From Ligula intestinalis (lineage: Eukaryota; Platyhelminthes; Cestoda; Diphyllobothriidea; Diphyllobothriidae), in NCBI GenBank assembly GCA_036362985.1, contig JAYGXS010000009.1:17125800-17189799 (forward strand): a stretch of 64,000 bases of DNA, read 5' to 3'. How positions within the stretch are numbered: the stretch's first letter is position 1; each line of letters begins with the position of its first letter. The notes under the pieces were generated by a model. That model had not been told where the DNA came from, ran no database searches, and worked only from the letters and a program-made list of their open reading frames with translations. Both the position numbers and the translations under genes were made by a program. Positions 21,488 through 32,000 of this stretch are shown in pieces.

Positions 21488-22144
21488 CTAGTGAGTGGGG
21501 CTGAGGCTAGTGGTGGGGATGTGTGAGGTGCTGGGTGTGCCGACATCATGGTCAATGCCGCTGTCATTAATACGCATGTGACCCAGTAGGCCTATGCGAT
21601 GAGCGTATGATCGGGGGCAGTATGGGCAGTGAAGGCGGCGGTCTCGTCTGCGTGTTAGTGCTGCAGGCACTAGTTCACCAGTCTCTGTGTGATGGATTCG
21701 CAAGTGACCGACTAGGCCAATGCATGAGGTGAATGTGCGATTGCAGTGAGGGCATATCAGGCCCTCAGAGCTGGTGGAGGGTTCAGATGTAGTGATGATA
21801 GTTGTGGCGGGCAATGATGTGGAGGAAGTTGTGCGTGGGTTGGAGTCGGTGGATGAGGGCAACGAGGCTTCTATGGCATCGATTATTGCTGTCGAGGTGG
21901 AGGGCAGAGAAGGGTCAGGTGGAGTGTTTGGTGCAGTAGACGTGAATGTTGCCGGAGGAGGGTTGCATGGCTTCCAGAGGTGACCGACCAAGCCAATGCG
22001 TGCAAGGAACGTGCGTTGACAGCGCGGACACGTTGGGAGGGCTTGGGTGGTGGCAGTGTGCGTCCGTGGATTGTGAGACTTGCGTGCCGTCCGTTTTGCC
22101 TTGGCGGCGGTGATCCGGCTAGCTTCGTAGATTGCGGCGCCCAT
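21488..22144 (-). pseudogene. C-terminal zinc-finger tail of the retrotransposon
   Basis: About 218 codons. Three similar units, CPRCQRTFLARIGLVGHL, CPHCNRTFTSCIGLVGHLR and CPYCPRSYAHRIGLLGHMR, are each C-x2-C with a downstream His and a second His/Cys in two of them. They are separated by Ser/Thr/Pro-rich linkers. They follow the RT frame after a stop at about 22190 and belong to the same ORF. They may bind the element RNA or target DNA. Confidence 0.8.
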
Positions 22145-23984
22145 TTTTACTGTTCTTTGCCACGCTGATCGGTCCAGTGCTAGCTCCTCCTAGTTCATCG
22201 TGTTGATTTGGAGACGTTTCAGGGAGTTCTTCAGAGTATCCTTGTAACGTCTCTTTTGTCCTCCTTTGCGACGAGTACCGACAGCGACATCGCCATAGAG
22301 CAGTCGCTTGGGTAGTCGTTCGTCGTTCATACGTACCACGTGACTGCTCCAGCGCAGTTGTATCTGCCTGAGCATGGCCTGGATGCTGAGAACTCCCGTC
22401 CTCTCCAGGATTTCCGTTTCTCGGATTCTCTCCTGCCCCTTCACCTTCAGTATGCGGCGTAGGCAGCTGTGATGAAAGTGGTTCAGTTTCCGTGCTTGAT
22501 CAGCATAGACAGTCCAGGTCTCTGCTCCGTACAAGAGTGTTGAGAGCACAACAGCCTTGCACATCTTCAATTTCGTTGACAACTGAAGACTGTGACGATT
22601 CCATACGGAAGCTTGGAGCCGACTGAAGGCTTGGCTGGCTTTAGAGCTTCGGTGCGCAACCTTATCGTCGATTCGAGTGCTGCGTGAGAGCGTGCTGCCA
22701 AGGTAGGTGAAGTCTTCCACGTTCTACAGTTCGACGCCGTTGACATTGATGCGTGCGGGGTTTAATACAGCCCCTGGTGGCGGTTAATGCACAACCACCG
22801 TCTTGTTGGTGTTGATGGTAGGGCCAAAGTTGGCGCAGTCCGCTGCGAAGAGGTCCATGCTCCGTTGCATGTCCAGTTCTGTTGTGGTGTTAAGGGCGCA
22901 GTTGTCCGCAAACAGCAGATCATGTACTGTGGTTGTGGAGACACGCGTAGGGGCCTGTATCCGACGAATATTGAGGAGGTTTCCGTCCGTTCTGTAGTTG
23001 AGGGGGATTCCGGGACGCTCGTCGCGGTAGGCGTTCATCAGCATGGCAGAGAACATGAGACCGAATAGGGTGAGCGCGAGGACACAGCCCTGCTTCACTC
23101 CATTGGTCAGTGCAAAGGCTTCAGACAGCGTTCCATAATCCGTGACGCGCGCCATCATCCCGTCATGGAGTTGTCGAACCATGTGGGTGAAGTGCTCCGG
23201 ACAGCCAAACTTCTGCATAACTTTCCAAAGTCCGGGCCGGTGCACCGTGTCGAAGGCTTTTGTCAGATCTACGAACGTAGTGTAGAGGTGTGTCCGCATC
23301 TCGTGACATTTCTCCTGCAGCTGACGTGTGGCAAAAATTATGTTAGTGGTGCCGCGGTGACGTCAAAAACCACCTTGACTTTCAGGCAGAAGCCCTTGTT
23401 CCAGGTGGTTATTCAGACGATTGAGGAGAATGCGTGCGAAGATTTTACTGGCAATATTCAGCAGTGAGATTCCGCGATGATTGTCACAGACTTGACGGTT
23501 CCCCTTACGCTTGTAGAGGTGGACAATGGTGGCGTCTTTGAAATCCTGGGGAACTTGTCCCTGTCGCCTTATCTCTTGGAACAGGGTGGTGAGGTGAGCG
23601 ATGAGTTGGTGACCACCATATTTATAGATCTCCGCCGGGATCCCATCGGACCCGGGTGCCTTCTCGCTTGACAGCTGCTGCATAGCCTTGATGGTCTACT
23701 CAGGTGTGGGTGGGAGGTCGAGGTCAGCAATAATTTTTCACTTGCGGCAACCGGTCAATGGCAGCCTCAGAGGTGGTAGAGGGCCGGTTGAGTACACTTT
23801 GGAAGTGCTCGGCCCAGTGGCTCAGATGTTGGGTCTTCTCAGTGATGAGGGTGGTATCGTCCACGCTGAGAAGCGGGGCTGAGCCTCTGACTACGGGGCC
23901 GTAGACCGCTTTGAGCGCAGCTAAGAAGTTCTTCCATTCATTGCGGTGCTCATAGCCTTGGATTTCCTCACCCTTACGAGCCAA
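21488..23984 (-). mobile_element. Non-LTR retrotransposon, 5'-truncated, RTE-like
   Basis: Reverse-transcriptase ORF read from 23984 down to 21488. Segments at 23363-23683, 22784-23299, 22190-22720 and 21488-22144 are all in one frame, split by single stops; the N-terminal piece 23724-23984 is in another frame. RT signatures: APGSDGIPAE, NHRGISLLN, FVDLTKAFDTV, NGVKQGCVLA, and FADN at 22901-22906 where active RTs have [14 protein letters not shown] and [12 protein letters not shown] follow. No endonuclease domain is present, so it is 5'-truncated. Three zinc-finger-like units sit at the C-terminus. Clade assignment is tentative. Confidence 0.88.
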
Positions 23985-24084
23985 CCCCTTGTATGTTCTA
24001 GTAATATATTCCTTTAACTGTGTGCATCACCTCCCGAAGAGGAAGAAGTGGGGGCGATTTCGTTGACCAAAGTATATTTTGACT

Positions 24085-24118
24085 GACATTTCAAAAGCTC
24101 CCTCGCATCCATCGTCAG
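24085..24118 (-). ncRNA. Hammerhead motif, left arm
   Basis: Minus strand: CTGACGA, T, a weak stem II (GGATGC..GCTTTT), GAA, ATGT (from palindromic ACGT), C. TCA on the 3' side can pair with the bases before the core. It is sense to the PLE and lies at its 3' end. Confidence 0.5.
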
Positions 24119-24588
24119 AGTGCCGTGCTTACGCTTTCCTGGGCCTTGAATAAATCCGCCTTGCCACGAACCGCGTGAAATATTGGTGCTCACTGCAAGT
24201 GTGTTTGCCTGTCTGGTGGCCGCTGGTTGGCTCCGACGTTTTGGCTGCCGACCAACGGCGGGTCCGCGTCCCCTTTCTTCTCTGCGCCACTATCGTGGTT
24301 GTCGAGGCGTCAGCTTGCGCGTCGACCTTCTCCTCGACAGGCGGTGGATCCATCAGCCATTGGTTATCGCTCGCAGCGTTGTCGGTGCCCCCTGAGAAAG
24401 CACGATGCGCCGGTCATACGATTGTCCATCGCTGCCGCCTTCGTCCCCCGTGGGTGTTGGCTGTTGGCCCTGCGTGACTTCATTCGCCCCTTAGTGGACG
24501 GAATTTAAATCGATGTCTCTGTTTGGTGTGCCCGTCGAGGACCAATATGACCATTTTCTCACTGGCCTTACCGATCACCGTCCCTTTC

Positions 24589-24822
24589 TCAAAGACGAAC
24601 TTGTGATTTAGCTGCTAAACATGATTGTAGACCAACGACATCTTGTCTTTTCGGTTGATTGCCAGTTGGTGTTCGTGCAATCTTGTACCCAAACGTTTGC
24701 CTGTTTTGCCAAAATACCTGGCAGCACAATTTTGCATGGTATGCTGATTGTTCGGCCACTGGCAGCGGGTATTTGGGCTTCATGATTTGCTGTCGGAGTG
24801 TGGATTCAGACCTATGAGCCAC
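24589..24822 (-). pseudogene. PLE GIY-YIG remnant
   Basis: The minus-strand frame begins just after GIGVAHRSES and continues TLRQQIMKPKYPLPV. It then degenerates where the Y-x-G-x-T nuclease core should be (FWQNRQTFGYKI). Its position 3' of the RT agrees with the PLE domain order. Confidence 0.5.
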
Positions 24823-25007
24823 TCCGATCCCGAAAGGTTTCAGGAGTCGCGCTGTCGCCTCCGAAACGTTTATAAAACATAGGGGATTGCGAGCCAGGAC
24901 TTTGGCTTTTCATCACTCGATCGTTGAGAATGAGGCTTCCTGTGGCACTTGCGGACGAAGGACTTCGGGTACCCGTTGACCTTGAAAAGGACGTGTAAAT
25001 GATTCAT

Positions 25008-25600
25008 CTACTCCTGCTTCCCACTGTCATCGTTACAGTGTGTTTGAACGCGTCGGAAGAGGGTTCTGACGCAGCTGCGTTTGTTGCCAACAGGGTGGTT
25101 GCTTCGAAAGTGGAAGACGCGCCCTGTGTTGGTTGCCTTTCGGTAGACCATTGTCCTTATCTTTCCGTTTGACAGTTTTATAACTTGAACGTCAAGAAGG
25201 GGCAGCTGGTTGTTGAGTTCTTCTTCCATGATAAACTGGATGTCCGGAAAGATAGAATTTAATAGGGCCTTGAAAGCTTGTGCATGGTCCCTCTTGATTA
25301 TGACGAATGTGTCACGACGTATTTGGCCCAGAACTTCGGGGGGTCTGATCCGAAGACCAGCTGCTCGAGCCTCTGCAGAATTGCTTCGGCAATGAGTCCC
25401 GAGAGGGGCGAGCCCGTCGGTGTCCCCTTCTTTTGCTCGTACACCTGGCCGTTAAAGCTGAAGTTAGTCCTAAGACACAGTTCGAGGAACTCAACCAAGA
25501 GCCAACCGATCCACGGCTTCGCGAGGGTGAGGCTGACGAACACATTACGCAGGGCCAACAGCCAATACCGACGGGGGAAGAAGGTCGCAGCAATGGACAA
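25008..25600 (-). pseudogene. PLE reverse transcriptase fragment
   Basis: Read on the minus strand: FSFNGQVYEQKKGTPTGSP, LSGLIAEAILQRLE, then KYV and a frameshift exactly at the YVDD box (around 25310). The continuation HFRSNHPVGNKRSCVRTLFR is in another frame (25008-25229). These are signatures of Penelope-type RTs. The first residues run into the right arm repeat, so the 5' RT is missing. Inactive. Confidence 0.75.
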
Positions 25601-25906
25601 TCACAAGACCGGCGCGGCGTGCTTTCTCACGCGGAGGCGCCGCAAACGCTGCGAGCGATAACCAACGGTCGATCGATCCACCGCCTGACGAGGAGAAGGC
25701 CGACACGCAAGCTGACGCCGTGGCAGCCACGATAGTGGCGCAGAGAACAAAGGGGACGCAGACCCGCCGTTGGTCGACAGCCAAAACGTCGGAGCCAACC
25801 AGTGACCACCAGACAGGCAAACACACTTGCAGTGAGCACCGATATTTCACGCGGTTCGCGGCAAGGCGGATTCATTCAAGGCCCAGGGAAGAGTAAGCAC
25901 GGTACT

Positions 25907-25940
25907 CTGACGGTGGAGGCGAGTGTGCTTTTGAAACGTC
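25907..25940 (+). ncRNA. Hammerhead motif, right arm
   Basis: Plus strand: CTGACGG (last core A changed to G), stem II region, GAA, palindromic ACGT, C. It is the inverted counterpart of 24085-24118. Each arm has kept core bases the other has lost. Confidence 0.45.
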
Positions 25941-26010
25941 AAAATATACTTTGGTCCGCGAAATTGCCCCCTCTTCTTCCTCTTCAGGAGGTGATGCACA
26001 CGATATGATG

Positions 26011-27270
26011 TCTGGACCTCGAATCTTTGTGCATATTAATTCCTATAATTTAATCAGGCAACAAGTGAGAAACGGAGCTTCTACGCGGCCTTAACTTCAT
26101 CCTGGCTGATTTTGTAAGACACCTGGCGAGCATTCACGTCCGGTAGTTGGGTATGACAAGTCAAAGTGAGGGTGACTTGTATGGCCGCCAAAGTAAGAGT
26201 CGGAAACAGCGAATGTCCAAAATGCATGCCTTTGCTCCAAATTTCGGGAAAATTAAGTTTATGGTTAAGGTGGAGATTAGGTCTCCGTTTGGGGTTATAA
26301 TCAAGATAATGGAAGGGGTCAATACTTGTGTTCGTGGTAACTGTAGGACTTAGGCAGGCGTAGGATTAAAGTCAAGGTTGCTCTTTAGTTTCATGTTAGG
26401 ACATAGTTTTCCTGACTGAAATATGTCGCAAGGTCAGCTGTTTTATAGTAGATTACCCAAATAATGAAATGTGAAGGTTGAACCTTGAGATTGGTGGTTT
26501 AACACGAATTTGGGTTGGTTTTTTTGTATCACTGAATTAGCTTGAGGCGCTAAGTGTTGTTTAGTAGAAAAGAGTTCAGTTGAAATCAGTGTATTGAGGG
26601 AAAAGCTGAGCCAACTCCAACGTTTCTTGATTTCCGAGGAATTTCTTTCAAAATTTAAGGCTCTGGATCAAAATGTCTTCTTTATGCATGTTATACTCTA
26701 AAAGAAAATTAGCATATGCCAGAAGTGTTATAAATTTCTTTCTTTTCACAGAACGAAAATTTTTGTTGTGCCTTTATTAAAATCAGTTAAATGCAAGTAT
26801 TGGAAATTGCATTGTTGTCGGGAAAAGAAGGACGGATTTAGTTTAAAAATTCTGTTTTACAAATTTCTTATGGTTTGCGCCATGAAAGTAAGCAATAAAC
26901 TTGTGAAGCTGTAGTTTGTTTTACCACACCGAATTTAAGGACCGTAAACAAGCATACATCCATAAACACCCGCGACACACTTTCACTTTTCTCTGACACG
27001 CCCTAAGCCGAACATGTCTACGAATATTCTATACTCGAAACGGAATGGGCAGATCCATTTTTGAGTAACCGTAGTAAATATTTTACCACTCTGTTGGGCT
27101 CTCGCAATCATACAGCGAAGCCTAAAAGTAAACAATATATACCGAATTCTCCTCATCTTTACACAGAAAAGTGAGTTTATTCATTTTCAGCAGCAGGTTT
27201 TGCCCTTTTTTCAGTGAAGTAACAAAGACGGTTAAATTGCTAGTGCAAGCGAACATGCGAGTCCCAAGAA
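26011..27270. other. No gene; degenerate GGTTAG-like words
   Basis: No coding recognised. Bases 26260-26420 contain words such as GGTTAAGG, AGATTAGG, TTTGGGGTTA and ACTTAGG, resembling a decayed telomere-type or GGTTAG-rich repeat, as at 61680-61785. Confidence 0.35.
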
Positions 27271-27324
27271 GTAATTGAGAAGAAGAAGACGACTCGATCG
27301 CTGGGACAACATGGTTGTTCGGCT

Positions 27325-27355
27325 GACGTTTATCAATCCGTCGTCAATTCATCAG
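27325..27355 (-). ncRNA. Hammerhead-like motif, left arm
   Basis: Minus strand: CTGATGA, an irregular stem II, TAA where GAA is needed, palindromic ACGT, C. The G12-equivalent is mutated, so it is probably inactive. Confidence 0.4.
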
Positions 27356-27472
27356 CAGAGACATACTCAACAAACAGTAGCAGAAACAGCTTGTTTGCAC
27401 AGGGTTCTGTCGCTAAATTTAAGCGTACAGAAAAAATCGATAAGTACCTCGAGTGCGTTCTGATTCGTTGCA

Positions 27473-27830
27473 TCAGCCATGACCATCTGGCCTTGCGCTG
27501 TTGACATAAGATGATGTGGTGGCCTGTCTGTTCCCCGAGCGGTGATTTGCCTTGGCCACATTTAGTCTCAGCACCGAATAAAGATTGGGAAAATCGTTGC
27601 ACTTGTTGATGGATTGGGGGCCCGTGAACCATGACTCAAGTAATTCTCGGCTCACTCGATTGTCACCTCTTGTGAGAATTTCGGCCTCATCAAATTTGAA
27701 CGTGTGACAGGGTCTCGTCAAATTATCCGAAATTTGAGAAGTGCCATTCTTTCGCCGTGCTGCTGCCGCGTGTTCAGCAATTCGCGTCTTGAGAAGCCTG
27801 CCAGTTTCTCCGACAAAGTTGCTTTGCCGC
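27473..27830 (-). pseudogene. PLE GIY-YIG domain fragment
   Basis: Open from about 27830 down to 27473. Motifs VGETGRLLKTRIAEH, SRELLESWF and GPQSINKCND are the parts of GIY-YIG tails found at PLE C-termini. The frame upstream of 27830 is only antisense of the end repeat, so the true N-terminus has been lost. Confidence 0.7.
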
Positions 27831-27832
27831 AA

Positions 27833-27863
27833 CTGATGAATCCGCGGTATATGTCGAAACGTC
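27833..27863 (+). ncRNA. Hammerhead motif, right arm
   Basis: Plus strand: CTGATGA, then 16 bases with imperfect pairing (ATCCGCGG..ATGTC), GAA, palindromic ACGT, C. The conserved core bases are all present; stem II is damaged. Confidence 0.45.
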
Positions 27864-27925
27864 AGGTGAACAAACATATTTTTCCAGCGATCGAGTCGTC
27901 TTATACTTCTCAAAAGGGTCAAATG

Positions 27926-28265
27926 TTTCCACTTGTCTTCACTTAACCTTCAAAAAAGTTAAATTATGCAGATATTCTCCGTCGTAATATGTATTTCGAG
28001 CACTTTCTCAAGAGTAAAGTTGTTATAAAAAGTTTTTATTTGCTCTAAGACATGTTTATTTGTGACTTTTCTGTGGGAGTTCATTTTTCTCGACAATGAC
28101 TTTACATATTTGGTGATTCCAACAAAATTACCCAAACAGACCGCTGTATATGCAGGGATGTCCAAAACCTCAGTATTTAGGTAAACGCACTTATATACTA
28201 TCTCATTGTGAAGGTTTTGGTGAACACATAGAGCAGAATCCTTATTCATGGACAATTAACTCAAG
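27926..28265. other. No gene seen
   Basis: A 98-codon minus-strand frame (27959-28255) has no recognisable domain. It is AT-rich and probably not coding. Confidence 0.35.
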
Positions 28266-28269
28266 ATAT

Positions 28270-28460
28270 CGGAGGGGGTTAAGTAAGTTAAGCCCCAGTA
28301 ACTGCGATCTTCAGACCATGTTAACTTAGGAGAGGAGAATTCGATGGAGGTTAGAGTAGTAGGAACATTATATCGTATGCACAGAGGAACGGAGAATTGA
28401 TGGAAGAAGACTGACTTGGGATAACACGACCAGCCAGGAGAGCTAGCCGGGCCCAAGTGC
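28270..28460 (+). repeat. Dispersed repeat R2, forward copy
   Basis: GTTAAGTAAGTTAAGCCCC, then TCTTCAGACCATG and CCAGCCAGGAGAG, in the same order as at 61170-61350, and reversed at 16318-16445. Confidence 0.65.
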
Positions 28461-28584
28461 CAGTTTGACAGCAGTCAGGCCAGTGGGCCGAGAGAGCCAT
28501 TCACGCGTGCAAGCTTGCTATTCATCGCCGTGCAAGAACGCAGATTTGCGGCAAATGTGATTGGTTGTTCACACTCGTCGAGAG

Positions 28585-28830
28585 CCGCACCGGTTGGCGT
28601 TCGGGAAAGCCGACTTCGACGCGAGCTCGTCAAAACCTGTATATCCATCTTCAGAAAGTGAATACCCTGGCTCCTGGCTCTTGCTTTATTCCGCTCCTTT
28701 CTTCCGCGTGCGTAGTCTTCCAATCCAGTTGAAGCCACTCTGTGTGGCTCGCGTCGTCACCGCTCGCCGTGCCAACCGCCTGGTAGCCGTCAGCCGGGCT
28801 CTGCTCTGCGTTGATACTCTCTGCAATGGA
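28585..28830 (-). repeat. Decayed copy of the 52.4-kb ribozyme repeat
   Basis: CCATCTTCAG, CTTTCTTCCGCGTG, CCACTCTGTGTGGCTC and the spacing between them parallel the left arm at 52420-52540. The core 5' half (CTGAAGATGG on the minus strand) is present, but the GAAACGTC half has decayed. One arm only. Confidence 0.5.
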
Positions 28831-28922
28831 GGCATCGGTCAGATACAAAATAAACCCCTTCCGGTGAACGCCCTTCTCCTTCTGACTTACCACTTGAGAA
28901 TTAAATTTTCGCTACTATTACA

Positions 28923-29835
28923 GTGTTCATTGTTCTAGTGGAAACAGTAAGGGTAGTGATGATAGTATTATTCGAGGTATTGGTGGCAGTATTAGTAGTG
29001 ATAGTGATAGTATCAGTGGAAGTCGTGGTGATGGTAGTATCCGTATCTACAGTAGTAGTGATAATAGCATCAGTTATATTATTGGCAGGATTAGTAGTGC
29101 TAATGTTAGTAGCAGCAATAGTATATGTAGTTTTAGTGACAGTATTAGTAGCGGTATTCGTAGCGGTTTAACAATTATTCGAGGTTTTAGTACCAGTAGT
29201 AGTTATGATGGTAGTAATATTAGTAGTAGTGGTTGTGGTGGATGTATAAAAATTCGTAGTTTTAGGGGCAGTAGCGGTAGTCATATTGGTCGAGGTAGTA
29301 GTATTAGCAGTAGTAATGGCTGAAGCAGTGGTAATAGTGGCTTCAACTGTAGAAGCAATGGTATTGATAATAATATGCATGGTATAAATGGCATCGACGG
29401 TAGTAGCCGTATTGGTACAAATATTAGTGGAAGTATTAGTATGCTACTACTGGCAATAGCTGTGATGGTAGTATAAGTAGCAGTGGTGGTAGTGGTGATG
29501 GAAACAGTGATGGTGATGGTAGCAGTCGTAATAACCGTAGCAGTGGTGGCGATTGAAGTCGTGATAATATTAGTTATAGTATTCGTTATATTAGTGGCAG
29601 CATAATTAGTTGTAGTAGAAGTAGTATTGATAATATTATTAGCGATAATATTGGCAGTATTGGTAGCGATAGTGGTAGTTTTAGCAGTAGTAGTATTCTT
29701 GGTGTTGGCGGCAGCGTTAGTGGTGATCTTCTTGGAAATAGTATTCGCGGCAGTAGCGTAAGTGGCCAAGACAGTAGTAGTATGAGTGGTATTTTTTGTA
29801 GTAGTAATAATAATGTGAATGATACTGCCCTTTCT
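28923..29835. repeat. Degenerate GTA/GTG trinucleotide tract
   Basis: About 900 bases built almost wholly of GTA, GTG, ATA and GAT-type triplets with strong strand asymmetry. Poly-Val/Ile frames on + and poly-Thr/Ala frames on - are by-products, not genes. An old expanded triplet array. Confidence 0.85.
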
Positions 29836-31070
29836 CCGCCTGACTTACGACCTGTGAATCGAATTTTCACTTTTATTACTGCTTGTAATTGTTTTACTGA
29901 ATTAAAATGCGCATGAAAAGGTTGTGAAAAGAGCAAAAAACGGGAAAACCGTAAGAGCTTAGCAGAAGAAGCTCGTAGACCAAGAAAACCATTAGAGCAA
30001 CTTCTATTACCACAAGGCGACCCTACTGTGAACCTCTACCCCTTATCTTTCGAAGCCTAAATGAAAATGCACGATGCACCTGAAATCATACAGGAAGTTA
30101 TAACCACCTTTGGATTCGAGATATATCGCCCTTTCGGAAGGTGTGGACAAATAAAGTGCCCAGAGCGAGAGGTCTTTTAAGCGGTCATGCAACCATAAGT
30201 ATTTTTACGAATTTTCACCTGAAGGTCACCGCCTTACTGCGCCTGCTTCGGTTGCTGACTATTTTTCACGGTAAGCTCCTATACGGCCTCACGTAAACTG
30301 CCTGAATACCCTCCACTTAAATACTAATTTTTTTCATGATTCTGGCTATGTACATACAGCAAAGCGCGTCTTTGTGTTTGGTCTTCACATTGCGACAGAT
30401 GGGGCCTTTTCGTTATCATCTTTTATCACCATCTGTTCGCTGACGGCAGCCAGCCTCCAGTTATGCAGGAAACGATTGTAATGAAGCAAATATAGTCTTC
30501 AACTGTGGGCATGGAAGTTATTGGTAAGATGAGTCCTTTAATAGGGTTCCCGTAGAGTTCGAAGTCTTTATTGTACCCCACCCCCCCCCCCGCTCGCGGA
30601 AAGGCCAGACATCTGTTCTCCCCTGGGCCAGCACACACCTGCCTTTGGGACGTAATCCTCAGCTCTATGAGTAATTAATAGTAATTCTTCTAGGAGGATA
30701 AAGGTCCGCTTTACTTAGCCTTCGAAATTGTGCTTCCTTACCCCCCCCCCTCCCTCCCCATATCCATGGGGCATAGGGGATCGGTCTTCAGCAAAAGACT
30801 CGCGGTTTCTCTGATGATCTTGTTGCCAAGATGTTTGATGGTTTGATATGCCGCGGCTTGCGAGACCCACCAGCGAAGTGGGGAAAACAATTTTGTCAAC
30901 AGGGGCTAGCAAGGTTGCTACCGATAAATATGACCGCAAACTTCATATACAAACGGGAACGCGCGACATACTTTCAATTTTCCGTGTTGGGCCATGCCTT
31001 GAAGATAGCAAATGAATTCCTATCTGATGTTGATTTTGTCCACTAAATAAATTTGGCAGCCGAAGGACTG
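29836..31070. other. No gene seen; two C-runs
   Basis: C-runs at about 30581-30591 and 30740-30750. Short frames such as 30831-31046 match nothing I know. Confidence 0.4.
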
Positions 31071-31079
31071 CCACGTTAG

Positions 31080-32000
31080 TCAGTAGCTAATATGCTTGAT
31101 ATAAGAAAGGCCACAGTATCCAGAATTCTTCACTCTAAAACAATGCCGAGATGAAAATGGTTCATAGCAAAAAAGGATAAAGATCGAACAGTAAAAGAAT
31201 GCAATTATATGCCCGTTAGGGCTATTCACGGGGAAATTTTTTCAATGTTCTCTCGAACCCCAGTTACAAACGAAATGCGGGAATTCGATCTTTATCAGCA
31301 GATGGCTATTTTTAAGTCATTTTTAAGTAGGAAACTCATTAAGGAATGTTTCCTCTTTTGCTGAGGAATACGTAGGTCACAGACTTTTATTTTGGAAGAG
31401 CGTTTATTATGGGGATGAAGTGTTCTACTAAGACAAGTCTACAAAGTTTGCGCATGCGATCAAATGCGCAGAGAACTCCCCCAAAGAACGCACTGTGCTG
31501 ATGTCAACATTCAAGAACTATTGACGCCTCATGGTTTGGATGGCGATCAAGTTCGGTGAGCGCCAATCTGGCGGTCGACAATAGATACCATTAACAGCAA
31601 GGTATAGGTCGAAATTGTCAAAGACGCCTTTGCTTATAATGGCATTCACGGGCACCGAATGGACATTGTCATGGTACAAGACAATGCCCCTGATGGGACG
31701 TCAGAAGAGGTATGATTATATTTTACCTTAAGACTATGATACATTTTAGACTACAACCACCTTTTCCGCCTGCAGCCTGCGGACTATTTGTATTCCTCCG
31801 AACAGTTAGAACCTCAATTCCGTTGAAAATCTCATTACCATAGTCAAAAGAAAATGGGACAAGCGACCGAATCATATTTCAATGTAGCAGAAATTGGAGT
31901 TCATCCATCCAAACCACCATTGACAACATAATTGTCTCTATGCCCTCCCGGAGTATTGCTATTATAAACGTTAAAGGACACTCAAAAACTATTAATATGT
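31080..32000 (+). pseudogene. Tc1-like transposase relic
   Basis: Reading across several frames: a helix-turn-helix-like LDIRKATVSRILHSK (about 31093-31140), VFYYDKSTKF where the first catalytic Asp block belongs (31420-31450), MVQDNAP with the second Asp (codon 31680-31682), NSVENLITIVKRKW where the third acidic residue lies (about 31815-31860), and a C-terminus NIIVSMPSRSIAII, then NVKGHSK, typical of Tc1 transposases. Numerous stops and shifts. I found no terminal repeats. An old dead copy, distinct from the mariner at 16.5 kb. Confidence 0.7.

Larger units (their letters stand above)
24020..26010 (-). mobile_element. Penelope-like element with inverted end repeats
   Basis: A PLE on the minus strand flanked by two inverted arms of about 460 bp (24020-24480 and 25545-26010) that match over their length; the antisense peptides LQVCLPVWW.LVGSDVLA occur in both. 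Between the arms lies an RT part (25298-25600 and 25008-25229) and a decayed GIY-YIG part (24589-24822). Both arms carry a hammerhead motif. Such end repeats, direct or inverted, are known from Penelope elements. Coding is broken by a frameshift in the catalytic box and by stops. Confidence 0.8.
27275..27925 (-). mobile_element. Short PLE with inverted ribozyme ends
   Basis: Outer arms 27280-27360 and 27835-27920 are inverted copies: GACTCGATCGCTGG on one side, CCAGCGATCGAGTC on the other. Between them, on the minus strand, lies a GIY-YIG part: NFVGETGRLLKTRIAEH, FKFDEAEILTRGDN and SRELLESWFTGPQSI. The nuclease core F-V-G-E-T-G is followed by the expected Arg and by an E of ELLESW. RT is absent. 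Each arm contains a hammerhead motif pointing outward. Confidence 0.8.

Noticed and set aside
24845..24880. CCGAAACGTTT as a hammerhead half
   Set aside because: No CTGANGA with matching stem, and it lies in PLE coding sequence (NVSEATARLL on the minus strand).
25601..25875. Frames of 65-101 codons in the 24.0-26.0 kb inverted arms as genes
   Set aside because: The same peptides appear in both arms in opposite directions, as expected of an end repeat; no domain.
28923..29769. Long Val/Ile-rich and Thr/Ala-rich frames
   Set aside because: They are direct translations of the degenerate triplet repeat in several frames; no start context, no domain.
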